Below are positions 12,301 to 23,032 of a stretch of 64,000 nucleotides of DNA, piece after piece. Every line of letters starts with the position of its first letter. Position 1 is the stretch's first letter. Below the pieces are notes generated by a model. The model had not been told where the DNA came from. It did not search any database and saw only the letters and a program-made list of their open reading frames with translations. Origin of the DNA: Chionis minor (Eukaryota; Chordata; Aves; Charadriiformes; Chionididae); assembly GCA_013398295.1 (NCBI GenBank), contig VZSF01001072.1, positions 216,299 through 280,298 of the forward strand. The letters run 5' to 3'. The translations under genes and the position numbers were made by a program.

Positions 12301-14587
12301 AATTGGAAGTCTTTCTTCATATGGAAACCCCATCTACACAGATTTCATTCCCTGCAATCCAGTATACAAGTTATAAAAGGAAGTTGCAACCATAACATAC
12401 AGGTGTCATTTTTTCATTCCCATAACATTTTGGTTTTGAGCATTAGAATCTTTTCAAGCACCTGTACAATATGTAATGTAGCCACAAAATAACTGTCTCA
12501 TCAACTTTTGCAACTGAATATGAGATGTTCCCTCTTTCTCCCCTGCCTAGATGTCAGGGTTCTGGATGAAGGTATTTATTGGTTGAAATTGATTCAGAAG
12601 CTATCTTTGGCAAATACTTAATTGAATAAATATTTCTACAGCAATGATTTTCTTAAAAGAAAAAAAAAGGGTTTTTTTTTTTACATTATCCAAACTGACC
12701 CTTTATTCTTTTCTGTTTTTCTGACCATTTTTACTCTATGTAAATACTTCTCACTCCTTTTTACCTTATTCCAGCCACTTCACAATTCCCATATATTCTA
12801 TATTTACTGAAATTTTCTGCAGTCACTGCACTTACAAATAGGAAAGCTATGGTGGATTTACATAAACCTTTGTAATTAAAGCAAAAATCAGAACTCATTG
12901 CCATATTAAATCATAATCTCTCACACATCTCTTTAAAATAAGACTTGAGCACCTTTAAAGTCAATGATCTTAAATACAGCTCCTAAAGTTTAAAACAGAA
13001 ACATTATTTTATATGTCTGATTTTTTTAGATAAAGGAAACTTTAATTCACAAATTATTTTGAGACTTTAGCATTTGTGTTCTGTGATAAATGGCAGCACA
13101 AATAAAGATACTGGAATGAAAAAATGTTTAACTAATAATTTTAAATATTTTAAAATATTATGATTTAATTATTTTTTCTATTATGACACATGCAGATTTT
13201 ATTCCACTGCATATTATAAAATAGAAAAAATCACGAGAACTAGTTGCTATAAATTTAAACAATTAATCTGTCAAAATACTGTCAGCTAAGCAGTGTCAAA
13301 GCCTTTTTCTTCATTTAAGAATCAAATTAAAGTAGTGTAAAATTAACTCAATTCAATAGTCTAATTCAAGCTTTCAGCAATTGGACCTCATCAATGTCAG
13401 GTAATGTCAGGTAAATGGTTCAGCTAAAGTTTCTCCTATTTATGTCTTTTAAATTCAATCACAAGATAGGAAAAAAGAGATGAACTCACTAAAAAAAGTA
13501 GCATGTTTGATCACCCTCACTAACATATATCTTTTATAGAGTTAAAAACCTATAATCTCTAAACCTCTATCTTTTGGCATGGGGTTGCTTTGCTGTGTAA
13601 AGCAAATTTTGTTTGTATTTTGTTTGTTACCATTCTACTCCTTCCCAAAGTAGCTTCTGTATTGACTGCACTAAATCATGCTACACAAATGCTAAACTCA
13701 TCTTACATTAATTCCCATCACATCAGATACATTCTATCTCCATTTACTGTTCCTTTATTTCTTCCTTGTATTTCTTTTTTCTTTGAATGAGTCATGTCAT
13801 TTTCATGCCTACCTACATCTTACCAAGATATAGCCAGGGTGTTTAGCAGTCAGTACAGACAGATCAATGTGAACCTAATACACATAGATAGGAAAAAAAG
13901 TACATCAAGGAAACACTTGGTCACAAGATAATGAAAATACAGCATTTCTATTCATTATTTAGTTGCATTACTTTTTTAGGATTGTTCTGAAGAGAGTGAT
14001 CATATTTTGTTGACAGATAAGAAACACCTCAGCAGATAAAGAGCTTAACTTATGTTTTGTTTTGTGTTCTCCATCCATTTTTCAAAACTATTAGTTTGTT
14101 GTAAAGTGGTTCCTCCTGGAACTAAATATTTACCTTCTACAAATTTTTGCAACCCTGGCAATATATTTTATTATTCTGAATTTCTTAGATGAAACAACTG
14201 TTTAGTTTTAAAATACAAAATCAAAACCAATGTAACAAGTGACCTCTTTAACATAAACTATACATAATTAGGAGAGCATATAATCTTAAGTATGTTCCAA
14301 AACTTTATAATCAGATTGATGTCAGAATCATAAAATATCTGGATTTATTCCACCTTACTTTAAGAATTAAATGAGTCTTTTACCTTCCCAGACTTCAAAA
14401 GAGAGAATATTCCATTGTTGCATGTCTTGTGATGATGATCTTACATTTTATTCAGCACAACTGATCTTGAAAAACCTCAGTTGGTCTACATAGCACCTTA
14501 ATGCTACTCTAGCAGGGATAAAATGCTAAAAGGCAAAAGGAAAAAAAAAAAGAAAAAAGAAAAAAGCTAAATCTTTCCTATTAAATT
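9336..14587. other. Long AT-rich unique region, no gene seen
   Basis: About 5.2 kb of AT-rich sequence with no recognisable repeat family. Stretches of mixed composition occur at 10440-10560, 10770-10880 and 12030-12200. The 10770-10880 stretch has closely spaced ATTAAT/ATTAAA homeodomain-like cores and could be conserved noncoding DNA, but this is only an impression. Open frames here (for example 11077-11343 + and 11504-11749 -) show no recognisable domains. An A-rich run of AAAAAG type lies at 14530-14566. Confidence 0.5.
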
Positions 14588-14676
14588 AGGATAGGATAGG
14601 ATAGGATAGGATAGGATAGGATAGAATAGAATAGAATAGAATAGAATAGAATAGAATAGAATAGAATAGAATAGAA
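14588..14676 (+). repeat. Compound pentanucleotide microsatellite (AGGAT)7(AGAAT)~11
   Basis: Seven perfect AGGAT units (14588-14622) run directly into ten full AGAAT units plus four bases (14623-14676). The two blocks differ by one base per unit, so one array probably arose from the other by mutation and slippage. It sits just beyond the 3' end of the minus-strand CR1. Read on the minus strand the units are ATTCT and ATCCT, which resemble the CR1 tail (ATTCTATG), so the array was probably seeded by the LINE tail. Length polymorphism is likely. Confidence 0.97.
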
Positions 14677-15335
14677 CATAATCTAGAATACTACAACAAT
14701 CATCTGTTCCAAATGTCTGACTAATTCGGAGCTGATCAAAAGTTAAAGCATTTTGTTAAGGGCATTGTCCAAATGCCTTTTAAGCACTGACAGGCTTGGG
14801 ACATCAACCACCTCTCTAGGAAGCCTGTTAGAGTGTTTGACAATGCTCTCAGTAAAGAAATGCTTCCCTATGTCTAGTCTGAATCTCCCCTGAACCATTC
14901 CCTAATGTTCCTGGATCCCAGGGAAAAGAGATCAGCACCTCCCTCTCTACTTCCTCTTCTCAGGTAGCTACAGAGGACAATGAGGTTGCCCCTCAGCTTG
15001 CTTTTCTCCAAACAAGAAGAGCCCAAAGTCCTTACCTGTTCCTAATACATTCCAGAATTTTCACCAGCTTTGTTGCCCTCCTTTGGATGTATTCAAGGAC
15101 CTTTATATTCTTCTTAAAATGTGGGGCCCAGAACTGCACACAGTACTCAAGGTGCAGCTGCACCAATGCTGAATACAGCAAAACAATCAATCACCTCTTT
15201 TGGCTGTCTGCTTGTACTGCGTTTGATGCACGCCAGGATGAGGTTCGCCCTCTTGGCTACCAGGGCACACTTCTGACTCCCATTGAGCTTGCTGTTGACC
15301 AGCATCCCCAGATCCCTTTCTGCAGGGCTGTTCTC

Positions 15336-15606
15336 CAGCCGCTTCCCTCCCAAATATTACTTGTGCCTGACAATACTCCTTCCTAGGTGCAGGATGCGGC
15401 ATTTGGACTAGTTAAATTTCATCCCATTAATCATTGACCAATGCTTCAATCTATGTAGATCCCTCTGCAANCAGCCGCTTCCCTCCCAAATATTACTTGT
15501 GCCTGACAATACTCCTTCCTAGGTGCAGGATGCGGCATTTGGACTAGTTAAATTTCATCCCATTAATCATTGACCAATGCTTCAATCTATGTAGATCCCT
15601 CTGCAA
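15336..15606. repeat. Direct duplication of 135 bp around one N
   Basis: Positions 15336-15470 and 15472-15606 read the same base for base as far as I can check by eye, separated by a single N at 15471. The second copy then continues into the RT active-site region. The geometry matches the 2904-3398 case: unmerged overlapping contig ends. It splits the CR1 ORF2 remnant artificially. Confidence 0.92.
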
Positions 15607-16424
15607 GGCCTCTTCTCCCTCAAGACAGTCAACAGCATGTCACAGTTTGGTATCATCAGCAAACTTGCTAATAGTGTACTCAACTCCTTCATCCAGGTCA
15701 TTGATAAATATGTTGAACAGAACTGGCCCTAGAATTGAACCCTGAGGAATACTTCTGGTGACTAGTCATGAGCCAGATGTACCCCCATTCACTAAGATCC
15801 TTTAAGCTCTGCCCTTCCACCATTTCTTCATGCAGTGAACAATGAACCTGCTCATCCTACAGCTTGAGAACTTGTCCAGAAGGATGCTGTGAGAGACATA
15901 TTAAAAGGCCCTACTAAAATCCAGAAAAACTACATCACTCTCTTCCCCCCATCCAGCAGGCTGCTGAACTTAACACGGAAGGATACCAAATTAGTTAAAC
16001 AGGACTTTCCTTTTGTGAACCCATGTTGACTGTGCCTGATGAATGCATTATTCTTTAAATGCCTTTCAGTAGTACCCAGTATGATCTGCTCTGTAATTTT
16101 TCCACATACTGAGGTTAGACTAACAGGTCTGTAGTTTCCTGGGGTTATCCTCATGCCCTTCTTGTAAATTAGAATAACATTGACTAGCTTCCAGTCAGCA
16201 GGGACTTCCAAGACCTTTTGTAGATTATCAAGAAGGGTCTTGCCATAACATCCACTAGCTCCTTCAGTACTCTGGGATGAATTCCATCAGGCCCAATGAA
16301 CTTGTGAACATCCAGCTGATATAGCTGGTCCCTTACAATTTCAGAGTTCACAAACAGAAAGTCATTGTTCCCACAGTCATGGTTCTCGGACTCAGAGGAT
16401 TGGGCAGCCCAACTTCAATCAGTA

Positions 16425-16433
16425 TTAGACTAA

Positions 16434-16466
<33 letters not shown>

Positions 16467-16822
16467 ATTGAATCCCCTTCCCTTTTTTTTNNNNNNNNNN
16501 NNNNNNNNNNNNNNNNNNNNNNNNNNNNNNNNNNNNNNNNNNNNNNNNNNNNNNNNNNNNNNNNNNNNNNNNNNNNNNNNNNNNNNNNNNNNNNNNNNNN
16601 NNNNNNNNNNNNNNNNNNNNNNNNNNNNNNNNNNNNNNNNNNNNNNNNNNNNNNNNNNNNNNNNNNNNNNNNNNNNNNNNNNNNNNNNNNNNNNNNNNNN
16701 NNNNNNNNNNNNNNNNNNNNNNNNNNNNNNNNNNNNNNNNNNNNNNNNNNNNNNNNTTAGACTAAGGGAAAAAAAAAAAAAAAAAAAAGAAAAGCATTGA
16801 ATGCCCTTCGCTTTTTTTTCAT
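16425..16822. other. Assembly gap (266 N) flanked by the same homopolymer-bearing sequence
   Basis: Ns fill 16491-16756. The left flank from 16425 and the right flank from 16757 both read ttagactaagg, then a long A run, then gcattgaat, a ccctt variant and a T run. The A run (24 and about 18 bases in the two flanks) falls in the CR1 ORF2 connector, where the minus strand normally has a short Phe-Phe coding stretch, so it is a slippage-expanded T tract. The repeated flanks suggest that the gap is spurious or that it spans a tract that sequencing could not resolve. The Ns may stand for little or no missing DNA. Confidence 0.9.
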
Positions 16823-18076
16823 CCTTATTAGTCAGATGACCTTCTTCAACAAGTATCGGTCCAATGTTTTCTTTAGACCTCCTCTTGCTATTAACATGTT
16901 TAAAAAAACCCTTCTTGATATTTGACACAACACTGGCCAGTTTCAACTCTAATTGAGCTTTGGCCTTTCATGTCTTCTCCCTACATATACATACCACAGC
17001 TCTGTAATCTTCCTGTGAAGCTTGACCTTTCTTCCAGACATCATAGCATTTACTTTTCCTCTTGAGCTACACAAGGAGTTCCCTGTTCAGTGAAGCTGGT
17101 TTTCTGCCCTGCTTGCCTGACTTTGAACACAGTGGAATTGCCTGCTCTTGTGCTTCTAAAATGTGGTTCTTAAAGACTTATCAGCACTTGTGGACTTCTA
17201 AGCTCCCACAAGTATATCCCCAAGGTACTCTGCTAAATAACAGCCTGAATATTTCACTCTCCTGAAGTCTGGAGTAGCAACTCTGCTAAACTTTTTTCTC
17301 ATTACAGCAAAAATTTTAAACTCAACCATTTCATGGTCACTGTGGCCAAGACAGCAACCTACCATCACATCTCCCACAGGTTCTCCTCTATTCACAAATA
17401 ACAAGTTTGGGTGTGTATCTTTCCTAGTTGGCTCACTGGGTACTTGCAACAAGAAATATCTTTAACATACTTAAGGAATTTTCCAGACTTGCTTGTCACA
17501 GCAAGATGGTATTCCCAGTTTGTATCTGTGAAGTTGAAAACTCCCGTAAGGACAGGGGCTGCCAATCCAGAGATTTCTCCTAATTTTCTACAGAATAACT
17601 CATCAGTACTTACATCTTGGGTGGAGGATTGGCAATAAACACACAGTATAACATCTGCTTTGATTTCCATTCCCCCAATCCTCTCCCAGAGGCTCTCAAT
17701 CACATCTTCACTAACTGTAACAGCTGTACAATCAAAAAAATTCTCCCTTACATAGTGTGACACCTCCACCTCACCTGCCCTGACTGTCCCTCCTGAACAG
17801 CATGTAGCCCTCCATCCCAGCACTCCAGTCATGGGACTCATTCCAAGTCTCACTAATACCAATTATATTGTAGTTCTGGGAGCTGACCAGCACTTCCAGG
17901 TTTGTTTCGCATCCTGTGTGCATTGGTGTACAGGCATTTCAGATATGCTCCTGAACACTCCATGCTCCCAGGAACAGTGTAAACTTTTCCACCACCATTG
18001 CCACACTCAGGCAATGCCATGCCAACCCTTGGCTTACCTACTGCAGTCCTGTTGCTATCCTCTTCCCCCATTGATT

Positions 18077-18430
18077 CTAGTTTAAAGCTCTCTTGATCAG
18101 TCCTGCCAGCTTACAATCAAAGACAGGTTTTCCCAATAGGGACATTGTGTCTCAAAGGCTCTTCCATGGTTTAAGAACCCAAAGTTTTGGCAGAGGCACC
18201 AGTCCATACATTGATATCATGGGCTCCCCTGTTTCTTCCAAAGTATCCCCCCATTCCTGGGAGGACTGAGAAAAACACTACCTATGCTCCCAAACTTTTT
18301 AACATTCTTCCCAGGGCTTTGAAATCTTTTTTGATTGACCTCAAACTTTTTGTTGCAGATCATTGGCACCCACATGAAAGAGCAGGAATGGGTAGTAGTT
18401 TGAAGGTTGCATTAGGCTCTTCAGTTGTGT
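18077..18430 (-). pseudogene. CR1 ORF1 C-terminal esterase-like domain, broken
   Basis: Minus-strand translation in changing frames gives FHVGANDLQQK, which matches the GxND block of SGNH-type esterases found in CR1 ORF1 proteins. After a frameshift come LRSIKKDFKALGRMLKSLGA and VVFFSVLPGMGG. The end reads KLAGLIKRALN and then TAG at 18077-18079, matching the usual CR1 ORF1 C-terminus (LAGLI-RALN-stop). Internal stops and at least one frameshift make it non-coding. The ORF2 endonuclease begins shortly afterwards, which gives the normal ORF1-ORF2 order. In intact CR1 the protein is thought to bind RNA or membranes during retrotransposition; that role is family knowledge, not visible here. Confidence 0.75.
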
Positions 18431-18435
18431 GGTGA

Positions 18436-19920
18436 CCTGAAGAGCTTTCATGTGTGTTTGTACAGGGCCTTGTTCAAAAGCTTCCCAATTTTAGTTGGAC
18501 CTCTTAGGTAACAGGTAAAAAGAATGTCTTCAGCATTGACATCGACATGTAGTAGTAAAACCTTATATTTAAGAGCAAACCTGGTATTTTTGCAGTTGTG
18601 TGACTTCCTATTAGTTAGGTCAGTTCCTTCAGGCTGTGTATTAATACCAAAACAAACAAACAAAAAAACCCAAAAAAACCAAACCAAAACCAAGACCTAA
18701 CAAAAACCCCTGGCTTGGGCAGCCACCTTTGTGAATATCTCTAGCTCTTCAGAATCATGAAACAAACCCTTTCACGGACAAGTGAACCACAGGACGTAGC
18801 AGAAGTGCTTTATTGATCCTGGCTGTCATACAGCCTTAGTTATTTGTATCTATGCAGAAATGGAAGAGGAGAGCTCTGCATTTAAAGGAAGACATGGGTT
18901 TGTGAATGTTGATGCTATTCCTGTAACTCTGATAAACAGACTACTATGGGTTAACTGAATCCAGGTAAACTCTGTCCTGGACTACTTCTCTTTTGAAATA
19001 AGAGACTGAAATAGATTGAAATGTCCTAAAAGCTTGCTCTGTTGCATGGCGTATTTCTGTACATGAGGCTGCCTGAAATGGGAATTTGAAAAGTCCTGCA
19101 TTTGAACGCTTGCATATCAGCCCTACTTGAGCCCTTGCTTGTATGAATGGAAGAATCCACAAGAATATTGCTACAAAGAAGGTAGCAGTAGCATTTAAAG
19201 AGAGGTTTACACAGGGATTCAGGTTTCAGTAACTGCTGTATAGGGTGTGTGGTGTAGTGTGGGATTCTCTATGCTGCCTTGCCTGGAGCTACCTTGCTTC
19301 TGCCAGATGCCTTGAAAGGAAGCTTGTCCTTAAGGTCTGCTTTCTAGGTAGAAATGATTCATGTCCTGGGGGGGGGGGGGAGGGGGGGAGAAGGGGGTCC
19401 TGTATCATGGTGACTCTGTCCTGTTTTGAAGAGTGATGTTATTCTTACCCTTAATCAGAGAAATCAAATGGGGAGCTAACTGCACTGAATTTCATCAGTA
19501 TCCCCTTACTAGAGATAACCAGAACAAAGTGTTGTAATAGATAACATAGACCATTTCTGTCCTGTCTTGTGGATCACCATCAGCAAGAAGGAATCCATTG
19601 AAGCACAGATTCAGAGCTGCTTCGTCTTACACTGGAACTTCTGAACTGGAAAAACAAAGCAGCCCAGCTCTTTTACCAAATCCTAATTTGTCAGTGGTCC
19701 CTAATTTGGGTCCCAGGGAGGTGGTAAACTTCCCTGAAAAAGAGAATCCTGTCTGCAAATGGGTGCTTCCATTCCACGCAGGAGGAAATCACCAATGGCC
19801 GTAATTCACCAGATCCAATCTTGTCCATTGCAATTGGAAAAGGAAGGCCAGAGAAAAAAAAATTATAAGAAGTTTCTGGGTTTCATTGCACAGTTGAAAG
19901 TTTTGTTTTATTGAAACATA
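18436..19920. other. Unique DNA with CAAA-rich and G-rich low-complexity tracts
   Basis: No gene seen. A CAAA/CCAAAA-rich tract lies at about 18648-18705. A minus-strand AATAAA sits near 18813, but nothing convincing lies around it. Open frames at 18448-18693 (-), 18944-19162 (-) and 19598-19804 (+) have no recognisable domains. The upstream edge of the CR1 could reach into the first part of this region. Confidence 0.5.
19368..19397 (+). repeat. G-run, potential G-quadruplex
   Basis: Thirteen consecutive Gs (19368-19380), one A, seven Gs (19382-19388), AGAA with one G inside, then five Gs (19393-19397). The three G tracts can supply the four G3 runs needed for an intramolecular quadruplex on the plus strand. 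It stands out in an AT-rich neighbourhood. No gene start is visible nearby. Confidence 0.85.
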
Positions 19921-19921
19921 T
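19917..19921 (+). repeat. Target-site duplication CATAT (left copy)
   Basis: CATAT directly precedes the TGT start of the ERVL-type LTR and is repeated exactly after its end at 20512-20516. Five bases is the expected target-site duplication length for ERVL elements. Confidence 0.85.
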
Positions 19922-20186
19922 TGTACTGGTTTCTGGTTTGGGCTGAGATAACTTTCTTCATAGTAGGCTGTAGGGTGCCATGTTTTGGATTTGTGACAAA
20001 AACAGTGTTGATAACACAAGGACAACTTAGTTATAGCTGACCAGGGATTTCACAGCATTAAGACCTTTTCTGCTTGTCATGTTGCTCTGCCAGCAAGTAG
20101 GCTGGGAGTGCACAAAAACTGGGAGGTGACACAGCCAGGATAGCTGACCTCAACTGACCAAAGGGATATTCCATCATCATGCTCAA

Positions 20187-20193
20187 TATATAA
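20187..20193 (+). promoter_or_regulatory. TATA box of the ERVL LTR
   Basis: TATATAA in the middle of the LTR, about 183 bp before the ATTAAA polyadenylation signal. This is the usual U3-to-R order. Whether it still drives transcription cannot be judged from sequence. Confidence 0.7.
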
Positions 20194-20375
20194 ATCTTGG
20201 GGAAAGAAAGAGGAAGGAGGGATGTTTAGAGTTATGACATCTTTCTTCCCAAGTAATTGTTATGTGTGATGGAGCCCTGCTTTCCTAGGGATGGCTGAAC
20301 ACCTGCCTGCTGATGGGACATAGTGAACAAATTCCTTATTTTTCTTTGCTTGCATGTGCAACTTTTGCTTTACCT

Positions 20376-20381
20376 ATTAAA
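20376..20381 (+). terminator. Polyadenylation signal ATTAAA of the ERVL LTR
   Basis: ATTAAA in the context tacctattaaactgccttt. This is the R-region polyadenylation signal position of avian ERVL LTRs. Confidence 0.7.
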
Positions 20382-20511
20382 CTGCCTTTGTCTCAACTCA
20401 TGAGTTTTCTTACATTCCCCCTTCTGATTGTTTCCCCCATCCCATTTGGAAGGAGGGAGGGAGTGAGCAGCTGCGTGGTGCTTTACTGCCTACTGAGGTT
20501 AAAACATAACA

Positions 20512-20516
20512 CATAT
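20512..20516 (+). repeat. Target-site duplication CATAT (right copy)
   Basis: Exact match to 19917-19921, directly after the terminal CA of the LTR. Confidence 0.85.
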
Positions 20517-20734
20517 CAACAGTAAAACTTTTTTTTCATAGCTAAGTTTGTATTTTAATATTTATATCCAAGAAAAGGACATCTAATTTTATGCATATAC
20601 TTGTAAAATCATTTCCATAGAGATACAGAAAGGAAGAAAGAGAAATGTTTTACAAATAGCTTTACACAGGAAAAATACTCTGCACAAAGTTTCCCATGAT
20701 TTGTTTCTGTTACTAACTTTTTGTGTTTCAACAG

Positions 20735-20998
20735 TCACTAGCATCCTTGGCAGTACAAGGGGCAATGGGCACAAAAAGAATGATGCGAGGTTCTGTTGGA
20801 ACATAAGAAAACACTTTTTTTACTGGATGCTGACAGATTTCCCAGAGAGGCTGTGGAGTTTCCATCCTTGGAAGTATTCAAAAGCAGTCTGGAAATGGAC
20901 CCAGGCAGTCTGTTCTAGGTGGCCCTACTTGAGCAGTATGGTTTGACACGACGACCTACAGACATCCCTTCCAACCTCAACCATTCTGTGGTTCTGGG
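20735..20998 (+). mobile_element. CR1 3'-end fragment, plus strand
   Basis: Begins in the ORF2 C-terminal region (ggcaatgggcacaaa, then ttctgttggaacataagaaaacac) and runs through tttcccagagaggctgtgga and ccatccttggaagtattcaaa to acatcccttccaacctcaa and one tail unit (attctgtg) at about 20982-20995. It is a short 5'-truncated CR1 with no complete domain. Confidence 0.9.
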
Positions 20999-22280
20999 AA
21001 ATCAATGGGAATAGAAAACTAGGACCTGTAAGCCAAACCTTTCTCTTTGAGAGCAGCAACACAGTGAAATGATTCTCCTTTGTTTCACTGATTCTGTAAA
21101 AGGATAAGACTGCAAAGAATGTTCTGGATCATTGGATTTGAGTCTCTGTCTTCTGTATGTCATACAGCAATGTCCATAAATACATTGATTTTCAATATAA
21201 GCCCTCCTACATCTTTACAAGTTGCTCCAATATCTTCATGTCTAAAGGGTCAAAAATATTAATCTGCTTTTCAGTCAAGATAACTCATTAAACCCCATTA
21301 CTTATTTGTAAATTGGAGTTATTCAAGTTCCCATGGGAAATTTTCTCCATTCTGTACACACAAGGCATAGCTATAACAATCTTCTTAGCTGCATATCTGG
21401 ATTTGTATAGAAACAGTGGGAAATACTTGGGCAGTTGTAAGCATAATAAAAAGCCTTCAGACTCACTGCTGGGTTGCACAGTGGCAAACTGACAGCAGAT
21501 TTCCAGTAGGAAAACTGTAGCTTCAGTAATTTTCCTTCTTCCTTAGAGATTATCTCTCAATGGATTTATTGAAGCAGTGCTACACTAACACAGTTTGTCA
21601 TACTTAAAACATGCTTCTTCTGTTTTTACCCTTTTAATCGATATGTATCACAAACTAATGAGTTCAAGAAAGATATGCAGCATCTAGGAATATCTGTCTG
21701 ATATGTCTCATGGCTGTCTACACTGAAATATTTGCTACCAACATTTCTACTGTTGGACTGATTCCAGCAGGCAATGTAAAACTCCAGGTCCAAACCCCCT
21801 TTCTCCAGGGAACCTTTTTCTTTAAGTTACAGTAAAAACAGGCAAACGGAACACACACAGAGCAACTTGGAAGTCTTTTTGTTAGTGTGTGTGCACACTC
21901 AGGAGTAAATCAATTTACTTGGGGCAGTACTATTTTTGATAAGTCTCACAAATAGAAATTTATAATGGCGGGCATCTTAGAAATTCAGGAAAAGTGGCAT
22001 GTGCTGTTCGAAGATAAATGGACAGAGAGACATCCTCTGCAGTGGCCTGTATACACTTTGCTTTCTTAGGGCCAGATGGAGAGAAATGGTAATGTAATGA
22101 CCTTCTCCCTATAGATTCAAACATCTGCAATCCAGCAGGCAATGTGGCTAATGCTCTGTTGGCCATATCATTGCTGATCAGGTGTCTTCCAAGCAAAGAA
22201 TGCAGCAGGAACAAGCTCCCAGGGCAACAGCATTATGAACATTTCAGTATGCTTGCTATTAGGTTACAGAAATTGCTGGG
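20999..22280. other. Unique DNA, no gene seen
   Basis: AT-rich with no repeat I can name. Open frames at 21288-21479 (-) and 21960-22214 (-) have no recognisable domain or splice context. Confidence 0.5.
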
Positions 22281-22403
22281 TTTTTTTTTGCTTTGGTTTG
22301 GCTTTTGAACTTATGAGTTTTGCTGTTTTCTTCCAATTCTCCCCCTATCCCACGGCAGGGGGAGGGGAGTGAGTGATTTTTACTGGCTGAGGCTAACCCA
22401 TGT
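22281..22403 (+). mobile_element. ERVL-type LTR, degraded 3' part
   Basis: The stretch from about 22309 (acttatgagttttgctg, then ttctccccctatcccac, a G-rich ggcagggggaggggagtgag and actggctgaggctaaccc) follows the same order as the last 110 bp of the 19922-20511 LTR. It is much more diverged, with no intact ends. The T/G-rich sequence from 22281 may be the degraded polyadenylation region. It is probably an older related insertion. Confidence 0.7.
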
Positions 22404-23032
22404 CATTTGCCATGTTAAGCTTTTTTTTTTTCAGATTTCTTTGTGAACCAAGACAAAAATCTTCTAGACAGAAAACCTCAGATCAAGGTTTTAAATCCCT
22501 ATATGTAACACACCATCATTTGAAGATTAGGTTTTGAGCTGAGTTTTCTTTCTTCAAAGCTTCTCTTGTTTTGTTGAAGTAGTCTGTTCAATTTTCCAAA
22601 CACTGTACCCTACACTTGATAAGCCCTCTTAAAACCACAAAAAAATATTAATTCCAAGCTATTGTGTTTTCAAGAAGCCACAGAAAGAGATCCCTTATAA
22701 AGGCAAGAAATGTGACCTGGTAGGATGAACAGTAGTAGCTTTGAAGGCACACTTATAAAATTGATTCTATATGAATTAAACAGAGGATATCATTACAGAA
22801 ATTTTACTATCTTCATCAGAATTTTTTGGGAATTACTGTGTTACATACACACTGAGGGAAAATGGTAGTTTTCCCAAAATACTGTTTTTGTGGGAATATA
22901 CTGGTTTGAGCATAGTTTTAATTGGTGAAAGGAACTCAGTTCCATCAATTTTTCACCAAAAGCAGTAACCCAGTGCTTAATAAATTCAGGTCAAATCCAG
23001 AATTGAATATCTACCTAAGTCAGAAGTGGTAC
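22404..23032. other. Unique AT-rich DNA
   Basis: No repeats or open frames that I can assign. Confidence 0.5.

Larger units (their letters stand above)
14760..18010 (-). pseudogene. Divergent CR1 ORF2, broken
   Basis: Minus strand, 5' to 3': endonuclease start YLKCLYTNAHRMRNK (frame 17853-18071). After a frameshift near 17895 comes an ISETWNESHDW-like catalytic-Glu segment, then YVRENFFDC and VLTGVFNFTDTNWEYH (frame 17392-17862), where the usual GDFN aspartate is V. Next is LGHSDHEMVEF with SDH at 17333-17341 (frame 17198-17452). The connector NIKKGFFKHVNSKRRSKENI (frame beginning near 16946) is interrupted by the gap. RT follows with VPADWKLVNVILIYKKGM and PGNYRPVSLTSVCGKITEQ (frame 15930-16211), FADD at 15652-15663, and the thumb (frame 15147-15353). 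Many frameshifts and a long A/T homopolymer make it inactive. Confidence 0.88.
14690..18432 (-). mobile_element. Older, divergent CR1 LINE with end of ORF1 and most of ORF2
   Basis: Minus-strand CR1 running from its 3' end near 14690 to at least 18432. It contains the C-terminal half of ORF1, the ORF1-ORF2 linker, endonuclease, connector, RT and C-terminal region. Its text is clearly more divergent from the 6.4-9.3 kb copy than the two younger CR1s are from each other, suggesting a different, older subfamily. The apparent length of about 3.7 kb includes a 135-bp artefact duplication (15336-15606) and a 266-bp N gap (16491-16756). The 5' breakpoint beyond 18432 is uncertain. Confidence 0.9.
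19922..20511 (+). mobile_element. Solo LTR of an avian ERVL-type endogenous retrovirus
   Basis: A 590-bp LTR starting TGTACTGGTTT and ending AACA, bounded by an exact 5-bp duplication CATAT. The text matches what I recognise as the common avian ERVL LTR: the ttcttcatagtaggctg block, aacagtgttgataacac, ctgaccaaagggatattcca, then a TATA box (TATATAA, 20187-20193). After that come gatggagccctgctttcc, an ATTAAA polyadenylation signal at 20376-20381, and a C-rich stretch followed by G-rich gggagtgagcagctgcgtggtg near the 3' end. No internal retroviral sequence (gag, pol) lies beside it, so it is a solo LTR left by recombination between the two LTRs of a former provirus. It reads on the plus strand. 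Confidence 0.92.

Noticed and set aside
16425..16946. 173-codon minus-strand frame across the N gap
   Set aside because: Most of it is unknown bases. Only the ends are real and they are CR1 connector sequence plus a homopolymer.
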